NCBI GenBank assembly: GCA_949987565.1
Contig: OX465103.1
Coordinates: forward strand, 9,809,149-9,873,148
Origin: Luidia sarsii
Lineage: Eukaryota > Echinodermata > Asteroidea > Paxillosida > Luidiidae
DNA: 64,000 bases
Reading direction: 5' to 3'
This document shows positions 29,340 through 40,114 of the stretch, piece after piece. Position 1 is the stretch's first letter. Each line of letters starts with the position of its first letter. The position numbers and the translations under genes are program-made. The notes under the pieces were generated by a model. That model was not told where the DNA came from and searched no databases. It worked only from the letters and a program-made list of their open reading frames with translations.

Positions 29340-29525
29340 CAAACTTGAAGGTTTGCATGGTGGATAAACTAAGTGGAAGGTTTGCGGTAACACCATGCAA
29401 CACTTTCCTGTCAAGGAGTGTGGCTCTGAAAAGAGCTGATAACTCAATGTTTCGGGTAGTGTGTACTCTGCCCGTTGTCAGGAGATGATGACAGGCAGAG
29501 TACACAATACCCGAGATGTTGAGCA
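29340..29525. repeat. Family B repeat, inverted pair
   Basis: The minus strand of 29447-29485 reads CTGACAA, GGGCAGAGTACACAC...CCC, GAAAC, ATT. The plus strand of 29487-29520 repeats the motif head-to-head with gatgacaggcagagtacaca. The core G8 is A here. Confidence 0.5.
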
Positions 29526-29578
29526 ATGCTACAATGCTACATCAAGATTTCAGGTCGATTCATCCTCTCATCATAAGG

Positions 29579-32008
29579 TCACCTTTCCTTCTCCTCCTTC
29601 TGTGCCATCAGCTTGGGATACAGCTCAGCCACCTTGCCCGTTGACTCCAGTCTGCCGGCAAACTCGGCGTGTCTCTTGGCGTGGATGGAGTTGATGCGAC
29701 CACTCCACAAAGACAGAAGGGACTGGGGCCCAGCTGGAGACAGAAACAAGATTCCGTTGAACCTCAACATTATAATAACAGGATGCTTGCGTTGAGGAGA
29801 ATGACATCGTCAAGGAGAACGTAATACAGTGGAACGTTGCTATAACAAACGTCGATATACCAAACATTTGGCTTTAACAAACATGCCCTTTGACTCCCGA
29901 AGAATACTGGATAACTGCTATAACGAACAACTGCTATACCGATTTCGGGTCAAAGGATGGAAATTTTGACAGGAGCGGACCTGTCGGAAAAGTCAGAAAA
30001 TTGGCCAAAATCACGGTTTCTGGTTTTTGCTCTGAAATACCTGCAGCAACTTTCCTGTAGATTGAAATCATGTTAGTGGACTCTGAGGGGCCTGTGGAGT
30101 CATTTTGGGAGGAATCTGGGAAATTTGATTTGGGGTCAAAAGTTGGAAATTTGGACAGGAGCGGACCTGTCGGAAAAATAAGAAATTGTGCCAAATCATG
30201 GCTTCTAGTTTTTGCACTGAAATACCTACAGCAACTTTCTTGTTGGTCGGAATCAAGTCAGTGGACTCTTGGGCCCCTGTGGAGTCATATTGGGAGTAAT
30301 CTGGAAAATTTGATTTTGGGTCAAAAGTTGGAAATTTTGACAGGAGCGGACCTGTGGGAAAAGTAAGAAATCGGGCCTAAATCACGGTGTTTGTTTTTTA
30401 CTCTAAAATACCTGGAGTGACTTTCCTGTATGTTGGAATCAAGTCAGTGGACTCTTGGGCTTCTATGGAGTTATTTTGGGAGAAATCTGGAAAATGTATT
30501 TTTGGGTCAAAAGTTGGAAATTTTGACAGGAGCGGACCTGTCGGAAAATTCAGAAATTGGGCCTAAATAACGGATTCTGGTTTTTGCTCTCAAATGACTG
30601 CAGCGACTTTCCCGTTGGTTGGAATCAAGTTAGAGGACTCTGAGGGGCCTGTGGAGTCATTTTGGGAGGAATCTGGAAAATTTGATTTTGGATCAAAAGT
30701 TTAAATTTTGACAGGAACTGAAATTGCAAGGTGAAGTTTGTGCCCTCTGTCTTTGAGAAAGATAAAATGGCAGGTCTTTTGTATAGGAATAGGAACTTCA
30801 ATGGCTTTGTTTGTTCTGTACTGGGTAGTTCGGTAAGATAAGAAACCTTGGGCTGATTATGGAAACATTTTAGACATTTATTGACGTGCAAACATAATAT
30901 TGTGGTCGTTTTGAGCAGGCACACATTGTTCATGAATGTCACTCAAATTGGATATTTCCATTTATGATCTGCCATCTCGTCTGACATCCTTCTACCGATA
31001 GTGATCGCAAGTCTCCTATTTACCTTTAGGTTTACCGATGGCATCGCTGGCAAACATCTTTTGTTTCTTGATGGGAGGCTGATCAGTTAAGCCTCTCACA
31101 TTCTCTTTGTGCAGTTCTGGCTTCACGTCGGCTCCATTGCCCCTAGACACCAAACAGCAGTATAGAATCATTATGTACACAGGTGATTAGTGGAAACATT
31201 TCTGGGCACTTCAACTGTTTCATGTCACAGAATTCCATATTTTATTCTATTTTTTTGTGGGGGTTATTTCTACATAGACATTTCAGTCTGTCTACAAAAA
31301 CAAAATCTTGAAAAACAAAACAACAAAGGAAAGGCACAAATGAGTAAGGCGTTCACAATTAGTGAAAATAACCAATTTGACTGGACCTGTTCTTTAACCT
31401 TTAACCATTGTGTATATAAGTCTCGGGTTCAAGTCCTGGTGCAGTCAGATGTTCTGTGCTATTTTCACAAACTTCTCACAGCCAAGAACAAAAAAAGTAA
31501 ATCTGCTGCTAACTGCTTACCAACCCATTGCATCTGTGGTAAAAAGCAAAATTGTAGTAAGTGGCCTGACGTTTCGGTCCTAGCAGGACCTTCATCAGTG
31601 GCTCTGAGGAAGGTCCTACTAGGATCACTGTACGTTAGACCACTAACTACAATTTTGAAATTCTTATAGCATTAGAATGCCTGAAATTTTAATTCCAATG
31701 ATTTTGACCCTAGCATGAACTTTCACAAAGGCAGACATATGACTTTGAACGAGGGCCTTCAGAAAATTGACCTTTCACTCTCAGGCCACATTCCCTGCGT
31801 CTCCATGGCATCGGGGTCACTCCTTTCACCCTTGACCCCAGCCTTGTCTGCCGCCCTCTTGGTTGAACCTTTGCCAGGCTCCTCGCTGCCCGGTGGTTTG
31901 CGGCAGTCCAGCAGACATTGCAGGACTTTCTCGTGGGCGGGGGACGTGTCGCTATGGGCACGGACCAGGACCTCTAGCTCCGCCCACATTTGGCGGTAAT
32001 GCTCCTCC
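29579..32008 (-). CDS. INTS13: INTS13 exons 11-13: C-terminal helix, NLS and cleavage-module-binding tail
   Basis: Exon 11 gives HYRQMWAELEVLVRAHSD and a charged linker. Exon 12 gives QPPIKKQKMF, a basic patch that fits a nuclear localisation signal. Exon 13 gives SLLSLWSGRINSIHAKRH and EFAGRLES, the conserved tail known in human to contact the Integrator cleavage module. It ends EEKER then TGA. The linker lacks the long Lys/Glu stretch of the human protein. Confidence 0.93.
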
Positions 32009-35000
32009 CTGTGGTAAGACAATAGCCAACACTCTTGCATGTACACTGTTATACAGCACTTCTCCAAAACCCAGCTCACCGGTAGGCTCAGGCTCCAGGA
32101 TTGTCTCCATTTCTTTCATCCATTTCTAAGTTCAAGGCATGAGAATGGGAGGTATTTTGCTTCGGTATTGAACGCTATACTGCATTTCGAACAACAAAGA
32201 ATAAATAAGGCTCAAGGCTTTTGGATAACAGAGACGAAGCCGGAGCAAAAGTTAAAATCTGTGGAAAAGTTAAAAATTATAGTTGCCCAGCTGAGAGAAT
32301 TACATATACATGTACATGTACTAAGGTCGACCCTTGCAGGATTGACATTGACCCCTGACCTTTTAGGCCCTTTGCCCCTTGACCCCATGGTGGGGACAGG
32401 AAGTGGCTCGTTCCTGCTTTCGATGCCAACCACGTGGTACATGGCCTTCTTGCATTCCAGGACCTCGTCATCTGTCAGGGTGGGTCTGGTGATCAGGCTG
32501 GGCAGGGGGTCCAAATGCTGGACACAAAAAACAAAATGAAAAACAAACTCAACATTTACTCTTTTGAAAAACGGCTGAGAAATCTATCACTGGACACGGA
32601 CCTGAACATGAGAATGGTCCAGTCAAAGTTATCTTTGTCATTTTTCAACATCGTTCAAAAGTTTACGGTCAGTTGGATTTCTTTGTACATGTTTAAAATT
32701 TTCACGTGTAGCATTCCAGACATTTGGCAACAAATAAACAGCCAAGGTTTTCTGCAACTTACCGGCAACATATTGAAGATAATGGTTCCACTTATTTCCA
32801 TAGGCCAATGTCTTGTCATACGCTCTAGCTGTGCTTTAGCTACAAGCAAAAGAAACACAGAAATACCCCCCAAAAAGTCAAACATTCGTTATTTTAATAA
32901 CTTTTAAAAATTGTTAATAGTTTTTAATACTGCTGCCTTTGAGAAAGGTCCTGCTAGGATCGAAACGAGATTTGCCTTTTGGTAATTTTAGTCAGTAAGC
33001 AATTAGCAACATTTTTGTATATAAGTTCTAATACTTTGAAAAAAATTATACATTTTTCATTTTTTGTATGAACTTTTAACATTTTTATACATTTCTATAC
33101 ATTTTTATAATTTTTTATAAATCTTCATAAATCTTTATAAATGTTGATAAATCATCATAAATCTTTTAAAATGTTAATAAATCATCATAAATCTTTAAAA
33201 ATATTTATATATTTTTATAAATCTGAAAAAAAAAGAAAAAAATATATAAATTTTAATAAATTTGAATCATTCTGCCTTAAGAAAGGTCCAACTTGGATCA
33301 AAACATCCGGTGCTCTGGACAAAAGAAGGGCTGATAACAAATATTGAAATTGGTCCCTGAATAAACAACCCAACTACACCTGGATGTCTGTGATCTTACC
33401 TCTATCTACGGGCGCCTCTTCCTCCGTCTCCGGCGTGGGTTGGCACGGCACCAAACGATTCTTCTTCATGAACTCCCCAAAGTCGGTGATGCGGTAGTCG
33501 GTGACGCGGCCCCCGCACCCCTCGCTGATGGAGGGCGGGTCCTCCAGGGGGGGCCTGGCGGTGGCCAGGCAGTGCAGGAAGATCTCCCCGCCGTGGCTGG
33601 CCAGCATGTGCGTGATGAGCTTGGAGCCGGACTTGCGCGGCTGCTCCAGCATGACCTGACGGCCGTTGAGCAGGAAGTTGGTCAGGCAGACAGAGGGACG
33701 ACTGTTGACCTGTGGGGGGGGGGGGACAACAAACATCAACTCCAATGAGATTGGAAGGTTTGCATGGTGAGAATAGCAGAAGAGATTTCACAGCTCTCTT
33801 CACTTTTACAGTCAAGTATTAAATCTTTACCAAGGCTAAAATATTTTCAAAATGTCCACAGCCCAACTTGTACTCACCCCTACTGGTGAAACTCTGTAAG
33901 CTCCCATACAGTGCAGTAACTCTGGAGGGATAGGGATTGCAAAAAAGGGACAAATAGCAGAACAAAACGACATGACCAGAATGTGACAGAATCTTGAATC
34001 AAAAAAAAAAGAAAAGAATTTTGCTCCCAAAATAATTTTAAAACTTGCATTTAAGAAATTCTATTTGAACAAAGGTATTGCTATGATTGAAACATTGGTA
34101 ACTGTTTTTTGTTTTAATTCGAGCAGTTTCGCATCGAGGAGAATATAACTCAATGACGGTTAGCTCTGCTTGACAATATAAGCACTGAGTGCCCAGTGCT
34201 TTGCTCAATGCCAATTTTAGGCAGCTCGGGGGGGTGGGGGGGGGATTTGAACCCGCCATTTCCACTTTCTAGAGCAGCATCTTAAACACTTGACCACCGA
34301 GATGATGGAGGTCATGTGGATTTAACGTATATAGCAGCGGGTACCGCGTCGCATCATAAATATAACATGAAGTTTCGCGATTCCTGCTTTCTATTGCAGA
34401 TGTCTTAACCACTTGACCACAGAGCTGGTCGAGGTCATGCGGTGGATTGGAATGATGTACAGCGGAGGGGACCGGTACAATCTAGTCTTCTCTTCCTCTC
34501 TCTCACCCACTGAGCTGGAGCGGGGCTGGCACCACTTGAGCAAGATGTTGTTGCTCTCGGGGGACCTGGTGACGGTGGCCACGGGTCCCTTGGTGGAGAT
34601 GACCATGGTGTTGGAGGGCTCGGGCTCGGGCTGGTTGGTCAGGATGCCTTCCAGTTTCCGCAGCTCAGAGTGGGCTTCCTTCAGGTGCAGCAACTCCACG
34701 TCGTAGTTGGCCGAAGACATGGCGTTCTGTTCCTCCTGAAAAAAAAACACCCGAAAAAGAAACAGAAAAAGCTTAAAAAGATTCAGTGGAGCGTCGCTAT
34801 AACCAAAATTCCCGGGATCCATGAAAATAGTTCGGTATAGCAGTTGTTCGTTATAGCAGTTGCAGCCACATATCTTGTACACAAAAATTGGGTGCCAAAG
34901 GGCATGTTCGTTATAGCCGAATGTTTGGTATATCGGCATTCGTTACAGCGACGTTCCACTATACCTCAAATCTTAGGGGTAAACTGACCATTGGAGAGAA

Positions 35001-38000
35001 AAAAAGGAAAATGACACAGACTGTTCTCAAAAGTAATTTTGCCAAGAAAGGAAAACAGACTGAATTTGTTTTAACAATTTGTTTTCACTTTTGTCAAGGA
35101 AAACATTTTTTGCGAATTTAAATTATTTTGTTTTTATGAATATCAAATTATGAAAATTGAATTTGACCTGGAAGGAATATTAGCATAATAAGACATCAGT
35201 GTCAAGATATTCATATGAATGAAGATGGGATCCATGAGTTTGCACACAGGTTTCAATTTCACAACTCGCATCATTGAGAATGTAATTAAGTGAGGGTGAG
35301 CTGCCTGTATTTGTTCAGCAGGCAATCAGGCAAAGCACTGAGCATACAGGTTTAATTATATGCTAAGCAGTGCAAACTTGACTCGACCCGACCCAAACAC
35401 TGACCTGACACACAATTATCTAACCCATAAACGGGACCCTGACAGATATCTGCTCCGCGCTACGGTAGATCAGACCAGGGCACTATCTCAAAGAGCATGA
35501 AAAACTGCTAAGCGTGAAAAGTCTTCCCTATTTAAAACAAAATTACAAAGCACATTATAATATGCTTCCAGACTACTCTATTAAGTAGAGAGCTTGTATT
35601 CAACTCCGCACTGTAACCGCTCACCTTCATCGGAATGCCTGTTACCGTGGTGATGGCCAGGTCAAAGTGCTTCTGCACAATGAGGGAGAGCTTGTTGCTA
35701 AGGCGGCGGCCAGACTTGGCCGAGTGGATCTCGGCCGCCAGCTGAGAGGAAATGGGCGCGGGGGATCTGTCCTTCACGCCGGGCTCCTTGTTGGTGGGCA
35801 GGATGTTCAGGAGGATGAGGTCACAGTGATGGATGGGCAGAAGGCTGGCAGACAAATGGACAATTGTTGCTCGCCGATAAGAACAAACTTTAAAAAAATC
35901 TTACATCTGCATATTTCGTCGGGTGCCTTGCAGAAGGGCATAAGGGCAAAAGAAGGTCACAAAGGTCATTTTCTTAACGTTTTTCATTTTGTTCCATTTT
36001 GTACGCGCTTCAATCCTCTCACATTCTGTGTTCAAACATTACGTCACGATGAAGTAGAAACTAATTGGAAAAAGCCATAAAACGGACCCGATGGAATGTG
36101 TTCCCATCAGAAGGCCATAAGGTGATGTTGGTATCTGAAAACACTTATATGCCCTTTTGCAGGGCACCCGACAAACTGCTATTTCATTTATTTCAATTTA
36201 GCATTTTATTCTGTTATCTTGTCCTCCATAACTATCAAAAATGAGGAGGGCCTGACGTTTCAATCCTAGCACAACCTTTCTCCGAGGCAGATTGGTCATT
36301 CTGCCTTTGAGGAAGGTCCTGCTAGGATCAAAACATCAGGCCCTCCTAATTCTTGAGATTTGCATTTTGGTAATTTTTTAGTGAGCAAGCAGTAAACAAC
36401 AATTTTGCATATTAATCGTGTAAAATTGTGCAAACAAATGGAAGACGTGCTGCCCCAGCCCTGTGCCTCCATATCAGATCTGAAGGTCTGCATGTTGCAA
36501 TCACAACGTCAGAGGTTTTGTGGAGACATAATGTAGAGAACCCCTTGTGAGAGATTGTGAATCTGGAAAGTCTTTTCACCTCAAGTCGACATTTTGGGAG
36601 AATATGATCTTTTTCGGCAAGAGTTAAATGTGACTTACTTTTCATTGTCACCAGAAAGCAAGGCTTTGTTCTGTTGAGCGATGGCATCACGCACATAGTC
36701 TATCAGCATATCACCATGAGACTCACTGTCAAAGAGATAGCAAGCAGCCACAGCAGTCAATTAGATACAAAGGTAAGACTGTAATGTAGCACCGACTTAA
36801 GACAGAGACTGCATCAGCTATTGTAGAAAGAACTACTTCATCCAGGCAACTTGTTTAAGTACAAGACGGGTAATTCAATGAGGGTTTGCTCTACTACTAT
36901 AATGCGGAAGTCACAGGTTCGAATCCTGCCTGAGCGGCCTGTATGTTTTTTTAGATTTCACCTTTCATTCAGATGCAAACAACCAATTTTAAACCTGGCT
37001 ACGGCAGCTCAGGGATCACACATAGTGGATGCAGCTTTTTCAATTCAAGTCAAAACAAACCAAGGACAAATTTGAGGGGGAACTTTTGAACAAATTGAAA
37101 AATTGGCAAAGAAAACTTTGACCGGACCGAGTCTTTCCCCATCTAGAAATACAGTTTTTCAAGACTGTCCAAAATTTTCTCCACACGATTTACATGGTAG
37201 AGTGAATGCGCGTGTAATGCAAATGGCAAAGAAATAAGACTTTGGTTTAACCACTTCGCGCCGGGACCTCCGAATCCGGAGGTCAATTGGATTGCCTTTG
37301 CAACGGGGCCCTCCGAATCCGGGCACCACTATTGTCCACATTCTAAACAAAGACTCTTTTCAGCTTAGAACAAAGCATTATGAATCAGTACAAAGACCCT
37401 TTTTGACGCACGTTGCCACATGAATTGCAAGATTAGCAGCAGTAATTGTGCAATTGTGGGACTTTTACTGTGGAGGATCGAGGGATACCGCGCTGCAGCT
37501 GAAAGCACGCGGGGGACATTGTCTTTGCATGCCACACAGCCCAACGGTCGTCGGTCTGGCATTGGAATTCCCCCACATTCTTTACCGTAATCTGTACGCT
37601 CGTTTGTGGCCGACCAACTCGAAGATTTGACTGCCTGGAGTGGAGGCTGGAGTCTGCGGTCAGGGATTGTCAGCAGCGTACACGAACCCACACACACACG
37701 TCCGTTACGGTCCATTGACGGCGCACAAAGGGCTCTTTTTCGAACGGATAATCTCTTGACAAAGGCCACAACGACGTCCGAATTGTGCCAGGTTTTACTC
37801 TCTTGTACCCATAGTATACCCTTATTGATTTATTTCACAGAAATATATTGTTCCGATTGTTTTAGCAAGATTTTAAAATGATGCATTGTTCAAAAACCCC
37901 CGTATGGCGGTCATCGGTGCTGAAAAACCCCCCGGCGCGAAGTGGTTAAGGAGGACAGAGCAGGCATCCAGTGTGATTGCAATCTTGGCTCCGACTTGTG

Positions 38001-40063
38001 ACCCCAGTTACCTCTTGACCGATGTAAAGCACACGATGCGTCCGTTGTTGGCAACCTTCTCCTCGAGGCCTTCCTCATTCCTGAGGGTCTGCACCGCAAG
38101 CTGCTGCTGGCTCCCTTCCACCAGGAGCTCCACAGCAGAGGACAGGCCATTCAGAATGCTCGCATCGTTGCTCTTCGACGAGCGCAGAGGACTGAGAGCC
38201 GCCAGAGACGACATTATCTGAGTTGTGAAAATAAAAAGGAATCAATCAGTCTTATAGTGTTGTCACCTTCATTCTGATTTCTGACAAATGGATCCTAAAG
38301 GGTGCTTCTCTCCTGCTAGGATAGAAACATCAGGCCCTCTTAATTGTACAGATTATAAACAATCTTGAAAAAAAGGTAAGAAAACTTTGACTGGACCAGA
38401 GGTGGATTTCACAAAGCCTTACAATGCATCGTAACTCAATGTACGATGGATAACCTATCTTAAGTTGCGATACACCATATGTTTTCTGTGCATCGCTCAT
38501 CATCTTGCTATTGATCATAAGTTATGATGGGTTTGGTGAAATCGACTGCAAGACTTGAACTGGAGTCTTTTGGTTTTGCAGGGCTCTTACTATCTGAGCT
38601 ATACAGCCCTTAGATGGCAGCCTTCAAAAATAGTCAACGCATCTTCTTCAGGGTGGGGTGCCAGTCAGATGCTTCTCAGTTCCAAGTCAGTTTTTCCCTT
38701 CTTTTTTTTGGACGCAGATTAAGTAAAACAAATTGATGAACAACTGACTGTGAAGTTGGGAACTTTTGAACAAATCGAAAAAAATGGCAAAGAAAACTTT
38801 GACTGGACCAGACTTTGAACCCGAGACCTCTGGTTTTGCGTACCAGCAATCTCCCATCTGAACTATCAAGCCCTAAAATTGCAGCCCCCCACCCAAATAG
38901 TCAACTAGTCTTTGCCGGGGTGGGGGCGCCAGTCAGAAGCAATTCAACCATTAACTGCCGTTTATCTCCAGGGACCACACCCCCACTTTCATTCAGATGC
39001 AAATAGCCAATGGTTGTACACCTGGCTACAACAGTCGTTAGACTGAGGGGAGCAAAGCTGAAGTTGACAAGGTTGGCAGCAATCTGCAGGAGGTCTGTTG
39101 GGATGGGGTTTTCTTTGCTGGAGCGGGACTCACTTGTGATGTGTTTTGGTCTTCCGGGGCCCATGTATTCAGGTGCCTTGCCTTAGTGTCACTGGCCACT
39201 ACAGTCATCTACACGTAGGGGACACAAAAACAAGAAGGTTCAAATGCTAGAATCTGACATTTTGGACTCCCGAGTAACTGACTTAAATAGAAGTAAGTAC
39301 AAACAACTGTTGCAAACTGCTCAATGACTAAAATGACCTGCAATACATACATCTCAAAAGTTAGAGGGCCTGACGTTTCGATCATAGCAGGACCTTTGAG
39401 AAAGGTCCTGCTAGGATCGAAACACCAGGCAGACTGTAGACCTTGTACTCCTTGATTGATACTTTGATCCTTGTACAACAATCAAAAAATGAAACAAAAA
39501 TTAACAAGGAGTTAAAGGTAAATACAAACAAATATAAAAAACCACAACATTTTAAACTATGCAAAATCATAATATATCTTAGTTTAAAGGAATTGTCGTC
39601 CATTTTACTCCTTCTCAAAAGTTAGAGGGCCTGATGTTTTCAATCTTAGCAGGACCTTTCTCAAAGACAAAGGTTTTGCCTTTGAGGAAGGTCCTGCTAG
39701 GATCAAAACGTCAGGGCCTCTAACTTTTGAGAAGGAGTAAAACGGACGACAATTCCTTTAAGTAATTATGATTTTGCATAGTTTAAAATGTACAAATTGG
39801 AGCTAACAGTGTGGATATTGAGGATGAATGCTCACCAGTTTCCCTTTAGGGAAGATATCGTAGACCACTCTGCAGTATTCCAGCACAGACTCCACACTGC
39901 AGGTCCACAGCGACTTACAGAACGGAGCCAATGGGATGAAGCCTGTAGAACGGGTCTTGCTCAAAGCGACGACATCATAGTCGACGGGGTGCTCCGATGA
40001 CTCGGCGAAAAAAGGACCATGGTCCAGGACGAAGACGGTTTTGTGAGATGCAGGGAAGGACAT
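29579..40063 (-). CDS. INTS13: Integrator complex subunit 13 (Asunder), complete
   Basis: Nuclear Integrator subunit; with INTS14 it forms a VWA/beta-barrel module that helps recruit the cleavage module for snRNA and other Pol II transcript 3' processing. Coding exons from 5' to 3': 40063-39836, 39208-39134, 38217-38012, 36725-36639, 35844-35625, 34735-34507, 33921-33878, 33709-33400, 32839-32763, 32517-32360, 32008-31772, 31142-31024, 29733-29579. Phases all close, giving 714 aa against 706 in human as I recall it. Conservation is end to end: SLWTCSVES, NYDVELLH, SRPSVCLTNFLLNGRQV, SISEGCGGRVTDYRITDFGE, GSRGKGPKR and SLLSLWSGRIN. The start ATG was chosen to match the family N-terminus just before SHKTVFV. 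An acceptor-like tag about 45 bp upstream suggests a 5'UTR intron. Confidence 0.97.
29828..29945. mobile_element. Tigger/pogo-like terminal fragment
   Basis: CAGTGGAACGTTGCTATAAC preceded by TA, then ataccaaacatttggct and actgctataacgaacaact. The same words occur at 34784-34960. Confidence 0.5.
29950..30725. repeat. 185-186-bp satellite-like tandem array
   Basis: gacaggagcggacctgt occurs at 29968, 30154, 30339 and 30525 (gacaggaactg at 30710). About 4.2 copies just beyond the INTS13 stop region. Confidence 0.9.
31405..31465 (+). repeat. SINE fragment with B box
   Basis: tctcgggttcaagtcctggt and gcagtcagatgttctgtgc; 5' part lost. Confidence 0.55.
31545..31640 (-). repeat. Hammerhead-like repeat, family A, best core
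   Basis: On the minus strand 31598-31571 reads CTGATGA, A, GGTCC-TGCTA-GGACC, GAAAC, then GTC. All conserved hammerhead blocks are present in order, with a perfect 5-bp stem II and one extra A. A second, weaker core (CTGAGGA AGGTCC) follows on the plus strand. Confidence 0.5.
32360..34735 (-). CDS. INTS13: INTS13 exons 6-10: beta-barrel and helical region
   Basis: The exon 6 donor was set at GTGG|gtgaga and the exon 7 acceptor at ctccag|AG. Together they make SSVELLHCMGAYRVSPV, matching the family I-E-L-H. The alternative GT 4 bp earlier in the donor would need a different acceptor and lose the Glu. Exon 8 (33709-33400) is the longest and most conserved. Exon 9 gives LERMTRHWPMEISGTIIFNM; exon 10 gives LTDDEVLECKKAMYHVVGIE. 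Confidence 0.92.
32930..33025 (+). repeat. INTS13: Family A half repeat in INTS13 intron
   Basis: AAAGGTCCTGCTAGGATCGA, aacgag, then ttttggtaattttagtcagt. Confidence 0.65.
33030..33260. repeat. INTS13: AT-rich simple repeat
   Basis: catttttataaatctt-type words in INTS13 intron 8. Confidence 0.75.
34784..34960. mobile_element. INTS13: Tigger/pogo-like MITE in INTS13 intron 5
   Basis: The left end CAGTGGAGCGTCGCTATAAC and right end CTGTAACG / GCGACGTTCCACT are inverted. About 177 bp, ending 48 bp above the exon 6 acceptor on the gene strand. Confidence 0.6.
35625..40063 (-). CDS. INTS13: INTS13 exons 1-5: VWA-like N-terminal domain
   Basis: Exon 1 gives SHKTVFVLDHGPFFAESS, a degenerate MIDAS-type loop, and IPLAPFCKSLWTCSVESVL. 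Exon 2 gives ASDTKARHLNTWAPEDQN. Exon 3 gives MSSLAALSPLRSSKSNDASI and NNGRIVCFTSVKR. Exon 4 gives ESHGDMLIDYVRDAIAQQNK. Exon 5 gives LLPIHHCDLILLNILP and SNKLSLIVQKHFDLAITTV. Intron 1 holds a 243-bp palindrome (39548-39790); intron 3 holds a piggyBac-type MITE. Confidence 0.94.
36230..36405. repeat. INTS13: Family A palindromic repeat in INTS13 intron
   Basis: gggcctgacgtttcaatcc inverted against ggatcaaaacatcaggccc. TTGAGGA precedes the right arm. Confidence 0.7.
36955..37140 (-). repeat. INTS13: SINE tail joined to the next 5' module
   Basis: On the minus strand the tail (caaagttttctttgccaat...ttgacttgaattgaaaaa) runs straight into gctgcatccactatgtgtg and the 5' module, so the repeat unit looks circularly permuted. 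Confidence 0.65.
37251..37945. mobile_element. INTS13: piggyBac-type MITE, copy 2, in INTS13 intron 3
   Basis: TTAA at 37247-37250 and 37946-37949. Ends CCACTTCGCGCCGG / CCGGCGCGAAGTGG are perfect 14-bp inverted repeats. 695 bp. The subterminal palindrome ACCTCCGAATCCGGAGGT lies just inside the left end. Confidence 0.88.
38404..38548. mobile_element. INTS13: GATTTCAC MITE, best copy
   Basis: Ends GATTTCACAAAGCC and GGGTTTGGTGAAATC are inverted repeats. About 145 bp, foldback-like (acgatggataacctatcttaag near the middle). Confidence 0.65.
38560..39035 (-). repeat. INTS13: Two SINE copies in tandem
   Basis: Minus copies with ctgagctatacagccc (38598-38612) and cgagacctctggttttgcg (38821-38839), the second followed by the 5' module ending about 39030. 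Confidence 0.7.
39300..39435. repeat. INTS13: Family A palindromic repeat, short loop
   Basis: The two arms are joined by almost no spacer (caggacctttgagaaaggtc). Confidence 0.7.
39548..39790. repeat. INTS13: 243-bp palindrome in INTS13 intron 1
   Basis: A family A inverted pair at the centre (about 39669). The symmetry continues outward through gaattgtcgtccattttact and cattttaaactatgcaaaat. Arms of about 115 bp with few mismatches. Confidence 0.85.
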
Positions 40064-40114
40064 GATAATACGTGATGTGACGTCTGGATGGAGCGAGTCC
40101 CCTAGAATTGACAA

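Noticed and set aside
33402..33815. Long ORFs over INTS13 exon 8 in other frames and strand
   Set aside because: Shadows of a GC-rich conserved exon.
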